A DNA stretch of 64,000 bases, from NCBI GenBank assembly GCA_910576125.1, contig CAJTHM010000012.1, forward strand, positions 1-64,000, given 5' to 3'. Position 1 is the stretch's first letter, and the number at the start of each line of letters is the position of its first letter. Position numbers and translations under genes: made by a program. This document shows, in pieces, positions 1-9,198 of the stretch. Origin of the DNA: Lachnospiraceae bacterium. Its GTDB lineage: Bacteria > Bacillota > Clostridia > Lachnospirales > Lachnospiraceae. The notes beneath the pieces are model-generated. The model had not been told where the DNA came from and made no database searches. It was given only the letters and a program-made list of their open reading frames with translations.

Positions 1-250
<250 letters not shown>

Positions 251-481
251 TTGCTCATGGTCGTCCTATCCCTACTTCCCAGTCTGCGCTCGGCCTCCGG
301 TCCTCCCGGACCGGCTTCCTCGTGTATCCTCTGGTTCGTTTAGGTTTGTCTAGGTCGTGTTAAACTCTTCTTGTCTCTCTGAATTTCCTCCATCCTTGCG
401 GATGGTCTCCGGAATCTTCAGGGTTGCATTGCTGTTCGTTTGTCAAGGTGCTCCGTCGTCTTCATCAGCGACAACTCTGAT

Positions 482-510
482 AGGATATCACATGCCATCG
501 CTTTTGTCAA
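482..510 (-). promoter_or_regulatory. rRNA promoter P2 (proximal)
   Basis: Reverse strand TTGACA (505-510), 17-base spacer, TATCCT (482-487). The perfect -35 and ideal spacing, about 230 bases ahead of the 16S 5' end, fit the promoter-proximal member of a tandem rRNA pair. The 250-480 stretch below it is untranslated pre-rRNA leader; I see no gene in it. Confidence 0.75.
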
Positions 511-575
511 CAACTTTTTTGCAAAATTTTCATTTTCTTATTTTCAGAACTTTTTCAAACTTTGCAGTGCTTTGA

Positions 576-604
576 ATTCTAGCACATTCGCCAAAAATTG
601 TCAA
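576..604 (-). promoter_or_regulatory. rRNA promoter P1 (distal)
   Basis: Reverse strand TTGACA (599-604), 17-base spacer, TAGAAT (576-581), about 95 bases upstream of the proximal promoter. Near-consensus sigma-A boxes in tandem are typical of Firmicutes rRNA operons. Confidence 0.8.
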
Positions 605-624
605 TACTGTTTCGACAACTTTTT

Positions 625-661
625 AAAGAAAAGCAGAAGCATTGAACCCCAACGCTTCTGC
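625..661 (-). terminator. Intrinsic terminator after tRNA-Ser
   Basis: On the reverse strand an 8-bp GCAGAAGC/GCTTCTGC stem, extended by TTG/CAA pairing inside, is followed by TTTTCTTT. It lies directly between the tRNA-Ser gene and the distal rRNA promoter, so it separates the two transcription units. Confidence 0.75.
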
Positions 662-684
662 GCTCATCGCATTGACAGCGAAAC

Positions 685-771
685 GGAGAAAGAGGGATTT
701 GAACCCTCGCGCCGGTTGCCCGACCTACACCCTTAGCAGGGGCGCCTCTTCGGCCTCTTGAGTATTTCTCC
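685..771 (-). tRNA. tRNA-Ser (anticodon GCT)
   Basis: The 87-base reverse-strand sequence begins GGAGAAA and ends TTTCTCC, forming the acceptor stem. It contains a GGTTCAAATCC T-arm and a long class II variable arm, as expected for serine, and the anticodon loop reads CTGCTAA (GCT). No CCA is encoded. It has its own promoter and terminator. Confidence 0.95.
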
Positions 772-833
772 TTAATCCGAACTTATGCGCTGCCAATATG
801 CTTTTCCCAATCACTTTACGTGACACGAGTATT

Positions 834-862
834 ATTATACATAAAAGGTCTTTACTTGTCAA
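834..862 (-). promoter_or_regulatory. Promoter of tRNA-Ser
   Basis: Reverse strand TTGACA (857-862), 17-base spacer, TATAAT (834-839): perfect sigma-A consensus, about 63 bases upstream of the tRNA. Confidence 0.85.
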
Positions 863-909
863 TCACTTTTTTGAATATTTCCGCCAATAATTTTCGCTTC
901 AGCGTAATT

Positions 910-1473
910 TCAGCTTTCAGCGTAATCCCGACGATGTTGCCGGGCCGCCGTTTCGTATAAGTCATTCCCCTCAGCATCCATCACCACAATGACGGGAAAA
1001 TCTTTCACTTCCAGCTTTCGGATGGCTTCGGTTCCCAAATCTTCATAGGCAATCACTTCTGAAGCGATGATAGAATGAGACAGCAATGCTCCCGCCCCTC
1101 CTACTGCAGCGAAATAAACCGCGCTGTTGCGCATAATAGCATCTTTCACTGTCTGGCGGCGTTTTCCTTTTCCTATCATCCCCCTCAATCCTAAATCCAG
1201 AAGAGCCGGAGCATACTTATCCATGCGGCTCGCCGTAGTCGGTCCGGCGGAGCCGATAGGTCTCCCTTCTCTGGCAGGCGATGGCCCCATATAATAAATC
1301 ACATTGTCCTTCATATCAAACGGAAGCTTCTCCCCCCGCTCCAGAGCCTCATACATTCTTTTATGGGCAGCATCCCTGGCCGTATAGATAGTCCCTGTCA
1401 AATATATATAATCGCCCGCCTGAAGAGAAGCAGCTGCCTCAGCGGTCAGCGGTACTGTAATGTATCTTTCCAT
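910..1473 (-). CDS. Class I fumarate hydratase, beta subunit
   Basis: This 187-residue protein is the C-terminal (beta) half of the two-subunit, iron-sulfur-dependent class I fumarase/L-tartrate dehydratase family. It interconverts fumarate and malate with its alpha partner, encoded 13 bases upstream. The family's GPTTASRMD substrate-binding block is near residue 80, and GKG plus the small-residue-rich AAVGGAGAL segment follow. I chose ATG at 1473, which sits 8 bases after AGGGG; the TTG two codons upstream is too close to that site. The two class I subtypes (fumarase, tartrate dehydratase) cannot be separated by eye; fumarase is the usual role in Clostridia. No convincing terminator follows. 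Confidence 0.9.
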   Translation of the reverse strand: MERYITVPLTAEAAASLQAGDYIYLTGTIYTARDAAHKRMYEALERGEKLPFDMKDNVIYYMGPSPAREGRPIGSAGPTTASRMDKYAPALLDLGLRGMIGKGKRRQTVKDAIMRNSAVYFAAVGGAGALLSHSIIASEVIAYEDLGTEAIRKLEVKDFPVIVVMDAEGNDLYETAARQHRRDYAES

Positions 1474-1486
1474 TTTCAATTCCCCT

Positions 1487-2329
1487 TTATATTGTCCTCA
1501 CCGCATGGCGGTTCACATGACAACAGATATTCACCGCTACAGGCAGTCCCGCGATATGCGTGGGATAGGTTTCGATATTGACAGCCAAAGCAGTGGCGGT
1601 TCCACCCAGTCCTCCGGGACCGATGCCGGAGCAATTGATTCTCTCCAGCAATTCTTTCTCCAGTTCACATACATAAGGTATCCTGGATCGTTCCTCTATC
1701 GAGCGGATCAGAGCTCTCTTCGCCAGCAAAGCGCATTTTTCAAAGGTTCCCCCGATGCCCACTCCCACCACCATGGGCGGACAGGCATTCGGCCCCGCAT
1801 CCTCCACAGCCGTCAGCACAGCATCTTTCACACCCTCCAGGCCGTCAGCCGGCTTGAGCATGAACACGCGGCTCATATTCTCGCTTCCGAAACCTTTCGG
1901 CGCCACAGTAATCTTCACCTTGTCTCCGGGCACAATGGCATAATGTATGACTGCGGGCGTATTGTCTTTGGTGTTTTCCCTCTCAATAGGATCTCTTACT
2001 ACAGATTTGCGAAGGAAGCCTCCCACATAGCCTTGCCGGACTCCCTCATTGACAGCTTCTTCCAGCAAGCCTCCCTCAAAGTGCACATCCTGGCCGACTT
2101 CCATGAAGATTACAGCCATCCCCGTATCCTGGCATATGGGAATCATATCCTCCCCTGCTATCTGCATATTCTCCTGCAGCTGCTCCAGTATCTGTCTGCC
2201 CAAAGCGGACTCTTCCTGCTTTGCCGCTGTCTGTATGGCACATCTCATATCCTCCGAAAGATAATGATTCGCCTCAATGCACATTTCCTTTATGTTTTCG
2301 GTAATTTCGGAGACATTCAATACTCTCAT
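1487..2329 (-). CDS. Class I fumarate hydratase, alpha subunit
   Basis: This 280-residue protein carries the 4Fe-4S cluster of the two-subunit fumarase. Motifs are CQDTG near residue 60, GENMSR-like GSENMSR near 145, NACPP near 180 and the GIGG/GLGGTATAL glycine-rich segment near 250; the cysteines in these blocks are the likely cluster ligands. ATG 2329 is preceded by AAGGGAG with 6-base spacing, and an upstream extension of the frame lacks a ribosome site. It is translated just before the beta subunit, so both chains form one operon, probably serving the reductive branch of a partial TCA cycle. Confidence 0.92.
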   Translation of the reverse strand: MRVLNVSEITENIKEMCIEANHYLSEDMRCAIQTAAKQEESALGRQILEQLQENMQIAGEDMIPICQDTGMAVIFMEVGQDVHFEGGLLEEAVNEGVRQGYVGGFLRKSVVRDPIERENTKDNTPAVIHYAIVPGDKVKITVAPKGFGSENMSRVFMLKPADGLEGVKDAVLTAVEDAGPNACPPMVVGVGIGGTFEKCALLAKRALIRSIEERSRIPYVCELEKELLERINCSGIGPGGLGGTATALAVNIETYPTHIAGLPVAVNICCHVNRHAVRTI

Positions 2330-2375
2330 AATCGCTCCCTTATCTCCCGCTATTGTTCCGCTTTGTCCAATGGCT

Positions 2376-2786
2376 CTATTCCGCAATCAGTTTTCTTATC
2401 GCTTCCAGCTCTTCCTGGGTCGGTTTTCCAGGCTTCCAATTGATGCTCTGTCCATCATCAATATATCTCGGAATCAGATGGAGATGGAAATGATGCACCG
2501 TCTGTCCTGCCGCTTCTCCATTATTCTGTACCAGATTCAGTCCGTCACACTGAAGCTTCTTCTGCATGATCCTTGCCATTCTCTGAGCCAGGACCATTGC
2601 GGCAGCAGCAGTTCCTTCCGGGAGGTCGTACAGGTTCTCGGCATGCTCCTTGGGGAGAATCAAAGCATGGCCCTTGGCAGCCGGCCCCAAATCCAGAATT
2701 ACCCGGAACTCGCTGTCTTCGTATAAAGTTTTTGACGGAATCTCTCCATTGGCAATCCTGCAGAAAATACAATCATCTTTTTTCAT
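2376..2786 (-). CDS. HIT family nucleotide-binding protein
   Basis: A 136-residue histidine triad protein. The N-terminus has the CIFCRI zinc-type pair seen in Hint/HIT proteins, and the active-site triad HFHLHL is near residue 100. Family members hydrolyse nucleoside phosphoramidates or dinucleotides in the cytoplasm; the in vivo substrate is not predictable. The start at 2786 follows GGGGGT with about 7 bases spacing. It lies 46 bases upstream of the fumarase alpha gene and probably shares its transcript. Confidence 0.92.
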   Translation of the reverse strand: MKKDDCIFCRIANGEIPSKTLYEDSEFRVILDLGPAAKGHALILPKEHAENLYDLPEGTAAAAMVLAQRMARIMQKKLQCDGLNLVQNNGEAAGQTVHHFHLHLIPRYIDDGQSINWKPGKPTQEELEAIRKLIAE

Positions 2787-2817
2787 CTTTATACCCCCAT
2801 GCCCGCCTTGCGGGTAT

Positions 2818-3816
2818 TTATTTCTCTTCAAAATTGAACAATTGGTCAAGAGACCTCAAAAGCTTGAAATCTCCTTTCGCTTTCATGGAACCGGACATGA
2901 ACGCTCTCTGGAAAGTCATCCGTCCATTCACAATGTCCTCCATGGCGGCTTTCCCCAACTGCACCTCCACGTCCGGCCGTTCACAGATTCCATAACCGCA
3001 TTCCAGCTTGGAGCCATCAACGGAAAGAATCAGTTTCTTCCTTTTCTCCTCTATATCAAAAGAATACTCCGCCTGAAATCCTTCCTGGGGCTTAAATACC
3101 CGCTTGAAAGATGCCAGATATTCCTCTTCATTATCCATCCCCTCTTCGTCCAGCATATCCCTGAACAGGCTGGTCAATTCCCGGATATCCTCTTTCTGCC
3201 GCTGCACATAGCTGTCATCGGATACATACTCGGAAAGCTGCTCTGTCTCCTGAGGAGTCAGATTATTACTCTTCGGCACAGCGATTTTTTGCTTCACCGC
3301 CTGATTGCTGGCAGGAAAACATGCTATATGCTGGTTGATGGAACGGTACATGTTCTCTGCTTTCTTTTCAATGATTCTGATATACTGCTCATTCATTTCC
3401 AGGGTGAACGTATTTTCGATATAGCCGCAGATACCGCTGCAGGGCAGGCCGCCCAGAATCTCCCATGCGGTGGACAGGTTCAGCTTTGCTTCCCGCTCTC
3501 CATAGGTGGTGGACATGACCACCGGACACATATAGATTTCAGCTATCTTTTCCTTGTCCCCGAACAGCCAGCAGGCATCCAGAAACTGCTGCATATATCC
3601 GCCGATACCATACCATTCCACAGTGGTGGCGAGAATAATGCCGTCCGCGTTTTTCAAAGTCTGGGGAAGCGTGGTTATGGCATTTTTGCTCTCGTACAGA
3701 TTATAGCGCGTGACATCGACCCGGAGCTCTTCTAAAATTTCCTGCATCTTATTAATCACGAACAAAGTCGGATCATCAATAATACCCCTGCCGCCGTAAT
3801 AAATATTAATGTTCAA
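2818..3816 (-). CDS. Flavodoxin-like reductase fused to SCP2 sterol-carrier domain
   Basis: A two-domain protein of about 332 residues. Residues 1-180 look like an NADPH-dependent FMN reductase/flavodoxin fold: NINIYYGG start, ILATTVEWYG loop that would hold FMN, and a later STTYGE segment. Residues 225-330 resemble the SCP2 lipid-carrier fold (PDVEVQLG, SGSMKAKGDF). The fusion suggests a flavoprotein acting on or sensing a lipidic compound; no substrate can be named. The frame opens with GTG, but GAGG sits one base before it; TTG at 3816 has 7-base spacing and is preferred. It ends 31 bases before the HIT gene. Confidence 0.75.
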   Translation of the reverse strand: MNINIYYGGRGIIDDPTLFVINKMQEILEELRVDVTRYNLYESKNAITTLPQTLKNADGIILATTVEWYGIGGYMQQFLDACWLFGDKEKIAEIYMCPVVMSTTYGEREAKLNLSTAWEILGGLPCSGICGYIENTFTLEMNEQYIRIIEKKAENMYRSINQHIACFPASNQAVKQKIAVPKSNNLTPQETEQLSEYVSDDSYVQRQKEDIRELTSLFRDMLDEEGMDNEEEYLASFKRVFKPQEGFQAEYSFDIEEKRKKLILSVDGSKLECGYGICERPDVEVQLGKAAMEDIVNGRMTFQRAFMSGSMKAKGDFKLLRSLDQLFNFEEK

Positions 3817-3870
3817 AGCCACACCTCACAATCCATTCTCTTCAAATCATCTGATGCCGTGCATGAAATA

Positions 3871-4467
3871 TCAGTCTGCCGCCCGCTGCTGCCTCCATCT
3901 CTTCCAAAAACACATTATGCCGGCCGCCGCGAATCCTGTCAGCAGCCCTCCCACATGAGCCACATTATCAATGTTCTGGCCCCTAAAGCCGCTGTAGAGG
4001 GAATATGTTATCATCAGCAGAACCCTTGCCGGAGTCACATTCTCCATTCTCCTGCCAGAAAACAATACCATAGCAAGCAATACTCCGTCAAGTCCGAATA
4101 CTGCGCCGCTGGCCCCCAGCGAAGCGGTCATGTCTCCCTGAACCGCTCTGGATAAAAGCGACAGCACATTCCCGCCGATACCTGAGAGGAAATACAGCAC
4201 CCCATATCCGATATGTCCTACTTCCTTTTCAATCATCGCACCCAGAAAGAACAGTATCACCATATTATTGAACAGATGATTTATCCCGCTGTGAAGAAAC
4301 ATAGACCACAGAATCCTGCCATATTCTCCCTGTACCAGCACATGGTAGACATCCAGCTCACCTGCACCATATATCAGATTTCCCGCAAAATGGCACATCA
4401 AAAAGACAAGTACATTGACTGCCACCAGGGCTGCGCTCACAATCGGTTGGAATTTCAATGGCCGCAA
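3871..4467 (-). CDS. Rhomboid family intramembrane serine protease
   Basis: 198 residues with about six membrane segments. The rhomboid catalytic serine is in GASGAVFG (near residue 120) and the catalytic histidine in NVAHVGGL (near 170); WSMFLHSGINHLFNNM is the conserved loop-1/segment-2 block with H and N residues. It should cleave transmembrane substrates inside the membrane. The start is a TTG at 4467 behind AGGAGGAG. It lies 82 bases after the last pilus-operon gene and could be co-transcribed with it, but nothing ties it to pilus function. Confidence 0.9.
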   Translation of the reverse strand: MRPLKFQPIVSAALVAVNVLVFLMCHFAGNLIYGAGELDVYHVLVQGEYGRILWSMFLHSGINHLFNNMVILFFLGAMIEKEVGHIGYGVLYFLSGIGGNVLSLLSRAVQGDMTASLGASGAVFGLDGVLLAMVLFSGRRMENVTPARVLLMITYSLYSGFRGQNIDNVAHVGGLLTGFAAAGIMCFWKRWRQQRAAD

Positions 4468-4548
4468 GGATTTCTCTCCTCCTGAGTATCACTTTTTCTG
4501 TCCTATTGATTCTAGCATAATTTCATATGCTTTTCAATCAGTATTCCC

Positions 4549-5706
4549 CTAACGGAAAATAAAAACGACTTTTCCGAATTTTATCTCGTCTCCCTCCTCC
4601 AGCTTTTTCTTTTCATAAGGATGCATGCGCTGGCCGTTCTGAAAGGTTCCGTTTGTGGAGTTTAAATCCTCCAGATAGGCAGAACCCTCCTCATTGGTAA
4701 TACGGGCGTGCAGCCGGCTGACCGAGGAATCCTGCAGCACCAGATCCACCTCACCCTTTCTTTTCCCTATGGAAAGGCTTGGCTGCTCCAGACTTAAAAA
4801 AAGCTGCCCCTCGGGTGTAAGCAGTCTGTGAGACTGTTTTGTCGTACCCGCTTTGTCTTCAAAGAATACCGTCTGTCCATAGGTACTTTCATAATGGGTT
4901 TCTTCCGTCACCTTATAATCATAGCCCGTCATCTCCTGCTGCATGAACTGCCGGTAATCCTCCCTCAGCTTCTGGTTGCGGCTCCGCTTTCCCTCAAGAA
5001 TTCCTCTGATTCGTTTTTTGCCGGATTTAGGCGGCTTCTCCTGTATCTGATTTTCTTTTTTGATGTCGACGACAGGGACGGCCGGCGGAAGATTCTCTCT
5101 GATTTCTTCCACTCCGGACTCCTCTACCACTGTATATGCCAGCTCCGGGAGTTTGGTGATTTCCAGGCATTCCGCATCTTCAAAAATCTGGGTCTGTAAA
5201 TAAACCTCTCCATTTCGCTCCACCCTCTCGTACATACGGTAGACACAGTCCACCAGTACTTCGTCATTATAGTCTATATGCTCCACCCAGAATTCCATGA
5301 GCTTCATAAATCCTGATTCTCCCTCATAATAAGGGATATACAGAAAAGAAAAAACATGATTCTCCAATTCCTGGAATATCTGCTCCGGATACCAGATGAT
5401 ATTGTCCACGCTTAGCAGGAAACGCCCCAGTTCCTGCCGGATATGCCGCAGGCTCCACAGAAAGTCCCTTACCCATTCTCTGGTGATACAGCGGTTGCCA
5501 TACAGAAGCGCTATATTCTGCCTGGAGGATATATCATAATAAAGATACGCACGCCCATCGATATAGCGAAGGCTGCACGAAAGCAGTCCGCTGATTTGAC
5601 ATCTTCCGAGGATGCTGTATTGGTATTTTTGCTCCTCCGGCATTTTGTCCAGCAGGATTCTTTCGTAATTGCAGTTCAGGCTTCTCACATATTCCACATT
5701 CAGCAT
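4549..5706 (-). CDS. FHA-domain protein, last gene of the Tad-like pilus operon
   Basis: 385 residues. Residues 1-190 form a globular domain without obvious motifs, of the kind called DUF6382 in Clostridia. Residues 230-290 are a charged linker rich in Lys, Arg and Glu. Residues 305-385 are a forkhead-associated domain with the GK..., SRLHA and LNSTNGT phosphothreonine-binding motifs. FHA proteins dock phosphorylated partners; in Tad loci they are thought to regulate assembly. ATG 5706 follows GAGGTGAGAGGCGG; a longer in-frame opening reads through the preceding TadE gene and is not used. It starts 8 bases after that gene. Confidence 0.85.
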   Translation of the reverse strand: MLNVEYVRSLNCNYERILLDKMPEEQKYQYSILGRCQISGLLSCSLRYIDGRAYLYYDISSRQNIALLYGNRCITREWVRDFLWSLRHIRQELGRFLLSVDNIIWYPEQIFQELENHVFSFLYIPYYEGESGFMKLMEFWVEHIDYNDEVLVDCVYRMYERVERNGEVYLQTQIFEDAECLEITKLPELAYTVVEESGVEEIRENLPPAVPVVDIKKENQIQEKPPKSGKKRIRGILEGKRSRNQKLREDYRQFMQQEMTGYDYKVTEETHYESTYGQTVFFEDKAGTTKQSHRLLTPEGQLFLSLEQPSLSIGKRKGEVDLVLQDSSVSRLHARITNEEGSAYLEDLNSTNGTFQNGQRMHPYEKKKLEEGDEIKFGKVVFIFR

Positions 5707-5714
5707 TCCGCCTC

Positions 5715-6158
5715 TCACCTCCCCGCTTCTTCCTGAAACCTGTGGCATAGCCGGATAAATGTCACCGGGGAAAGTCTGCTGTACCCATAGCCGGCCTCCG
5801 CCCCCCACACATTGTTCCCATTCCAGAAATTCCATCCCGGTACGGGAAATGTCAGCTGCCCTGCTCCCTTCACGCAAAAGCGATTCCTGTCCAAAGCGGC
5901 GTTCAATTCCGTAATCCTCCAGGCTATATACTTTTCCCTGTACAATCCAGACATCCGTGCCTGCGCTTTTTGCTCCAGCTCCGCCGTGCCGGATACCTCC
6001 ACAAGGCTTCCCCACAGGGCAATCGCCCCTATATCCTGTTCCAGCAGGCATCTGTCATATTGAAGCAGCATTGTATAAACAACAAAAAGTATCACACCGA
6101 TTACCATCGGTAGCACCAGCGCCGCCTCCACAGTAAAATAAGCATTCCTGTCTTTCAT
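5715..6158 (-). CDS. TadE-like minor pseudopilin
   Basis: 147 residues. The N-terminus MKDRNAYFTVEAALVLP has the short charged leader, the TVEAA motif with glutamate at the +5 position and a following hydrophobic helix (residues 8-33), the class III prepilin pattern cut by a Tad-type prepilin peptidase. The remainder is an extracytoplasmic domain. ATG 6158 follows AGGAGG with 5-base spacing. It lies 36 bases after the second peptidase gene, in the pilus operon. Confidence 0.85.
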   Translation of the reverse strand: MKDRNAYFTVEAALVLPMVIGVILFVVYTMLLQYDRCLLEQDIGAIALWGSLVEVSGTAELEQKAQARMSGLYREKYIAWRITELNAALDRNRFCVKGAGQLTFPVPGWNFWNGNNVWGAEAGYGYSRLSPVTFIRLCHRFQEEAGR

Positions 6159-6194
6159 TGCTCCTCCTGTCCAAAAAATCCGCATAAACCATAA

Positions 6195-6605
6195 CTACAG
6201 ATTCACAACCAGAATCCATGCCACCGCCAGAAATGGCAGAAACGGCAGTCCCGTATTTCTCTTCACCCTGCGCAGCGCGAGCAGAATCAGTGCACAGAGA
6301 GAAATCAGAAACAGGCTTATCCCGAATAGCAGCAGGCTCCTCTCGCCTCCCAGCACCACGCCCAGACAGCACAGCACAATGCCATCCCCATAGCCTGCCT
6401 TTTTCGTCGCGAAAGCGACGGCCACAAGCAGGAGTCCCGGCAAACACCCTTTCAGCACCTCCGGATATCCACCATACTGACAAAATACTGCCCACGCAGC
6501 CAGAACACCTCCCAATGCCAGCATCCAGACCGGCACTCTGCGGGTTCTCACATCCATAATTCCAGCGACAATAAGCCAGCCTGTCACAAGCAGTATATTC
6601 CACAT
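6195..6605 (-). CDS. A24-type prepilin peptidase (second copy in the locus)
   Basis: 136 residues, almost wholly membrane-embedded. The two catalytic aspartate blocks are visible: GIMDVRTRRVP near residue 17 and GYGDG near residue 72. It should remove leader peptides of the Flp or TadE-like pseudopilins. The start could be ATG 6614, which overlaps the upstream stop as ATGA but has no spacing from GGAGG, or ATG 6605, 9 bases from the same GGAGG; I prefer the latter. The operon therefore has two peptidases, this and the first gene. Confidence 0.8.
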   Translation of the reverse strand: MWNILLVTGWLIVAGIMDVRTRRVPVWMLALGGVLAAWAVFCQYGGYPEVLKGCLPGLLLVAVAFATKKAGYGDGIVLCCLGVVLGGERSLLLFGISLFLISLCALILLALRRVKRNTGLPFLPFLAVAWILVVNL

Positions 6606-6610
6606 ATTCT

Positions 6611-7609
6611 TCATCCTCCACAGCGGCTGCAGGGCCGGTATCCCGCTTCCTGAGCCTGCTCTATCGTCATAGAAGACACCGTCCTCTTCAGGCCGGAGCA
6701 TCCCCTGTCACAATGGTAGCGATCCCCTTCATTTGTAATATACAAAACGGACGGCAGTCCTCCTCCCGCACATCTGGAGCAAGGGTAGTATCTGCCTCCT
6801 CCCTGATTCCGCATCTCATCAATCTCAAACGAAGAAATCTCCCGCACAGAAAGCTGCAGATGTGTACATTCCATGCTCATATGGTACACGGCTCCGCTTT
6901 CCGTGACATAGACAATCTGCGTCACCTCTCCCGCTTCCCCGACGCCGGACAGCCGATACCCATTCCAGATATGCGCATAATATCGGTTCGCCATCCGGAA
7001 AGGCCAAAATCCAATCAGGCCATTCCAGGGAGAAACCGAATATGTGACGACAATGTCGATTTCATCATCAGAACCGAATATCTCGCTCTCCCACAACTGT
7101 ATGCCGGCAGCCCCATTCGTAAGAGGAGAACCATTCAGATAGTCCGCTCCTGCAGAGTTTATTATCTGCCCTTTCACATAGGTGGCAGAGACCGCAATTC
7201 CTGCCAGATCTCTCCACCAGCCATCACTGTTTTCCGGCTGCTCCCCGCTGTCCAGCGCATAACCGTAAACAGCCATCTTGCTCCCAATCTGCCACAAGGC
7301 CAGCTGCAGATTGCCGTGCAGCCGAATCATCTCTATGGCGCATCCCAGATTCAGGAAGAAAAAGAGAAACAAAGGAAGTACGATAGAAGCCTCCACTGTC
7401 ATACCAGCCTCTATTTTCCTGGAAAAGAAGGCAAACAGTGATGTCCTCTCCATGAAACGGCACAGGACAGATGCGCGGCACCCGCCGCCATCCTGGGAAG
7501 TATCCGGATTCAGGGCAGAATCCGGGATAAAAAAATGATGTGTCGGAGAAGGTTTTCCTTTTTTGTTTGAAATATTTATTTGGTTGCCGCCGTTCCATAA
7601 AAAGGACAT
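6611..7609 (-). CDS. TadE-like protein with C-terminal paired PCxxC motifs
   Basis: 332 residues. A roughly 68-residue basic N-terminus precedes a TadE-type helix (AGMTVEASIVLP, residues 68-92). The middle is extracytoplasmic. The C-terminal 90 residues hold two related units, each VY(H)...C...PCSRC, with paired cysteines ending in PCSRC and PCSRCGG; this pattern resembles small zinc-binding or disulfide modules. GAGGTGA lies 6 bases before ATG 7609; a start at 7453 (MERTSL) would give a more typical leader but has no ribosome site. The stop overlaps the first ATG of the next gene. Confidence 0.75.
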   Translation of the reverse strand: MSFLWNGGNQINISNKKGKPSPTHHFFIPDSALNPDTSQDGGGCRASVLCRFMERTSLFAFFSRKIEAGMTVEASIVLPLFLFFFLNLGCAIEMIRLHGNLQLALWQIGSKMAVYGYALDSGEQPENSDGWWRDLAGIAVSATYVKGQIINSAGADYLNGSPLTNGAAGIQLWESEIFGSDDEIDIVVTYSVSPWNGLIGFWPFRMANRYYAHIWNGYRLSGVGEAGEVTQIVYVTESGAVYHMSMECTHLQLSVREISSFEIDEMRNQGGGRYYPCSRCAGGGLPSVLYITNEGDRYHCDRGCSGLKRTVSSMTIEQAQEAGYRPCSRCGG

Positions 7610-7630
7610 CACTGCTCACCTCGCTTATCC

Positions 7631-9142
7631 TCACTCATAGCTTTTCTGTCTTGTTATCTCATATTGAAAGCCGTAGCTGCTGCCAATCCGGATATGGGCT
7701 TCTACTGCCTTAAAGCAGCCGTCCAGCCGAAAAGCGGCATTGCCCGGCGTTTTCCTGATATCGGCTTCCACCATGTCCATGGCCCGCCCGGTAAGCATGT
7801 CCAAATCGGAAAGCATCATGAAAATTCTCAGATAGTCTTCATAAGCCAATCCCTCGCCCCCGGTGCTTTCATCCTGCAAGCTGCCGTTCAGCGCCGCAGA
7901 GAGACTATAGTGCCAGCTCCCATCGTCTTTCAGAACAGGCACCTTACCTCCTGCCAGAAGCGTCCTGATATCATATACGCTTTCCGCGTAAGCCCATGCC
8001 AGAAGAATCGCGCTCTCCAGCAAAGGCGTCAGAGCCGGCAGCGTAATCAGAGTACAGGCAGCCGCCGCAACCAGCCGGATCTCTCCCCTCTTCGCCTCAT
8101 TCGACATCAGGTACATCGCGTTTGCGGCTTCTCTGAGGATGCACAGACGGTTGACGACGCTTTTCAGATTTTCCACGTCGCTCTCCTTGCCTGCTATCAG
8201 ATATTCAATCTGATATCGCAGCGCGTCCTCCTCGCATTCCTTTCCGAACCGCCCCATGTAGCGCAGGAGATATTCCTGAAAGAGAAACCTTTCCGTCAGT
8301 TGTTCTGTCTCCGTATTTCCCTCCCACGCCATGTTTCCGTAATTTATCTGCCCCTGCTGCATTCTGTTCAGAATCAGGCTCTCCGGGTGTATGACATTGG
8401 GAGATATATTCGCCTCATCGCCTACCACCAAACGCAAAAGCCCCATTCTCTTCTTTGCCTCCAGTCCGTCCGTCGGATTCTTGACTTCCGCTCTCTTCCA
8501 CTCATCCTCACTTACCTGGATTTCCCTGCCATCATATTCATTGACCCATTCCCTGATTTCACTGTCAAGTTCCTGTTTTTGGTTCTCTTCCGTTCCCTCT
8601 TCAAGGCCATTGATTTCCACATTCTGCATCCAGCTCTGAAGCTCCTGTAAAAGGCCCAGTCCCACATCAGCTTTCACAGCCTCCACGGCATCGCTGCGGA
8701 ACAGCGCTCCCCCATGATCCGTCAATATAGATACTTTCGTCAATTCCACTCGTTCCACGGCAAGACCGAGAAAATCCCTGTACAGATAATCCGATAGAAA
8801 AATATCATCATAGCTTAAGTTCCCTGACAGATACCGCAGCAGATGCGCCTCTGTATTGGCTTTGCCGCAGCCGGCAGTCCCATAGGAAGAGTCGATGGCA
8901 AACAGATTGTACTGCTTCATCAGCTCACGGTGGTATTCCGCCAGGATGCTCTGCAGCCCGATGTCTGTCACGCATTCCGCTTCCAGTCTTGCACCATTTC
9001 TGCGCACACCGTCTATCAGGGTCAGAAACAGGGATAATACGACCGCCAGACAAAGGGCAAGCGTCACAGTCAGATACGCGTTATGCAATTGTCCTACCGC
9101 CCTGCGGTCGTATATTTTACCGTATATGTATCCTTTGTCCAT
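7631..9142 (-). CDS. DUF5702-type pilus-associated protein (TadG-like)
   Basis: 503 residues. One membrane helix near residues 22-45 (AYLTVTLALCLAVVLSLFL) lies just after a basic N-terminus, followed by a large extracytoplasmic domain. This matches the large TadG-like component of Clostridia Tad loci, labelled DUF5702. The C-terminus contains a second hydrophobic stretch (near 355-390). ATG 9142 follows AGGAGAG. The role is inferred from position between the Flp pilin and TadE-like genes. Confidence 0.75.
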   Translation of the reverse strand: MDKGYIYGKIYDRRAVGQLHNAYLTVTLALCLAVVLSLFLTLIDGVRRNGARLEAECVTDIGLQSILAEYHRELMKQYNLFAIDSSYGTAGCGKANTEAHLLRYLSGNLSYDDIFLSDYLYRDFLGLAVERVELTKVSILTDHGGALFRSDAVEAVKADVGLGLLQELQSWMQNVEINGLEEGTEENQKQELDSEIREWVNEYDGREIQVSEDEWKRAEVKNPTDGLEAKKRMGLLRLVVGDEANISPNVIHPESLILNRMQQGQINYGNMAWEGNTETEQLTERFLFQEYLLRYMGRFGKECEEDALRYQIEYLIAGKESDVENLKSVVNRLCILREAANAMYLMSNEAKRGEIRLVAAAACTLITLPALTPLLESAILLAWAYAESVYDIRTLLAGGKVPVLKDDGSWHYSLSAALNGSLQDESTGGEGLAYEDYLRIFMMLSDLDMLTGRAMDMVEADIRKTPGNAAFRLDGCFKAVEAHIRIGSSYGFQYEITRQKSYE

Positions 9143-9198
9143 CGTTTTCTCTCCTGCTCGATACCATACCTTTTCTCCCTGCGCTGCCGGACTTTCCC

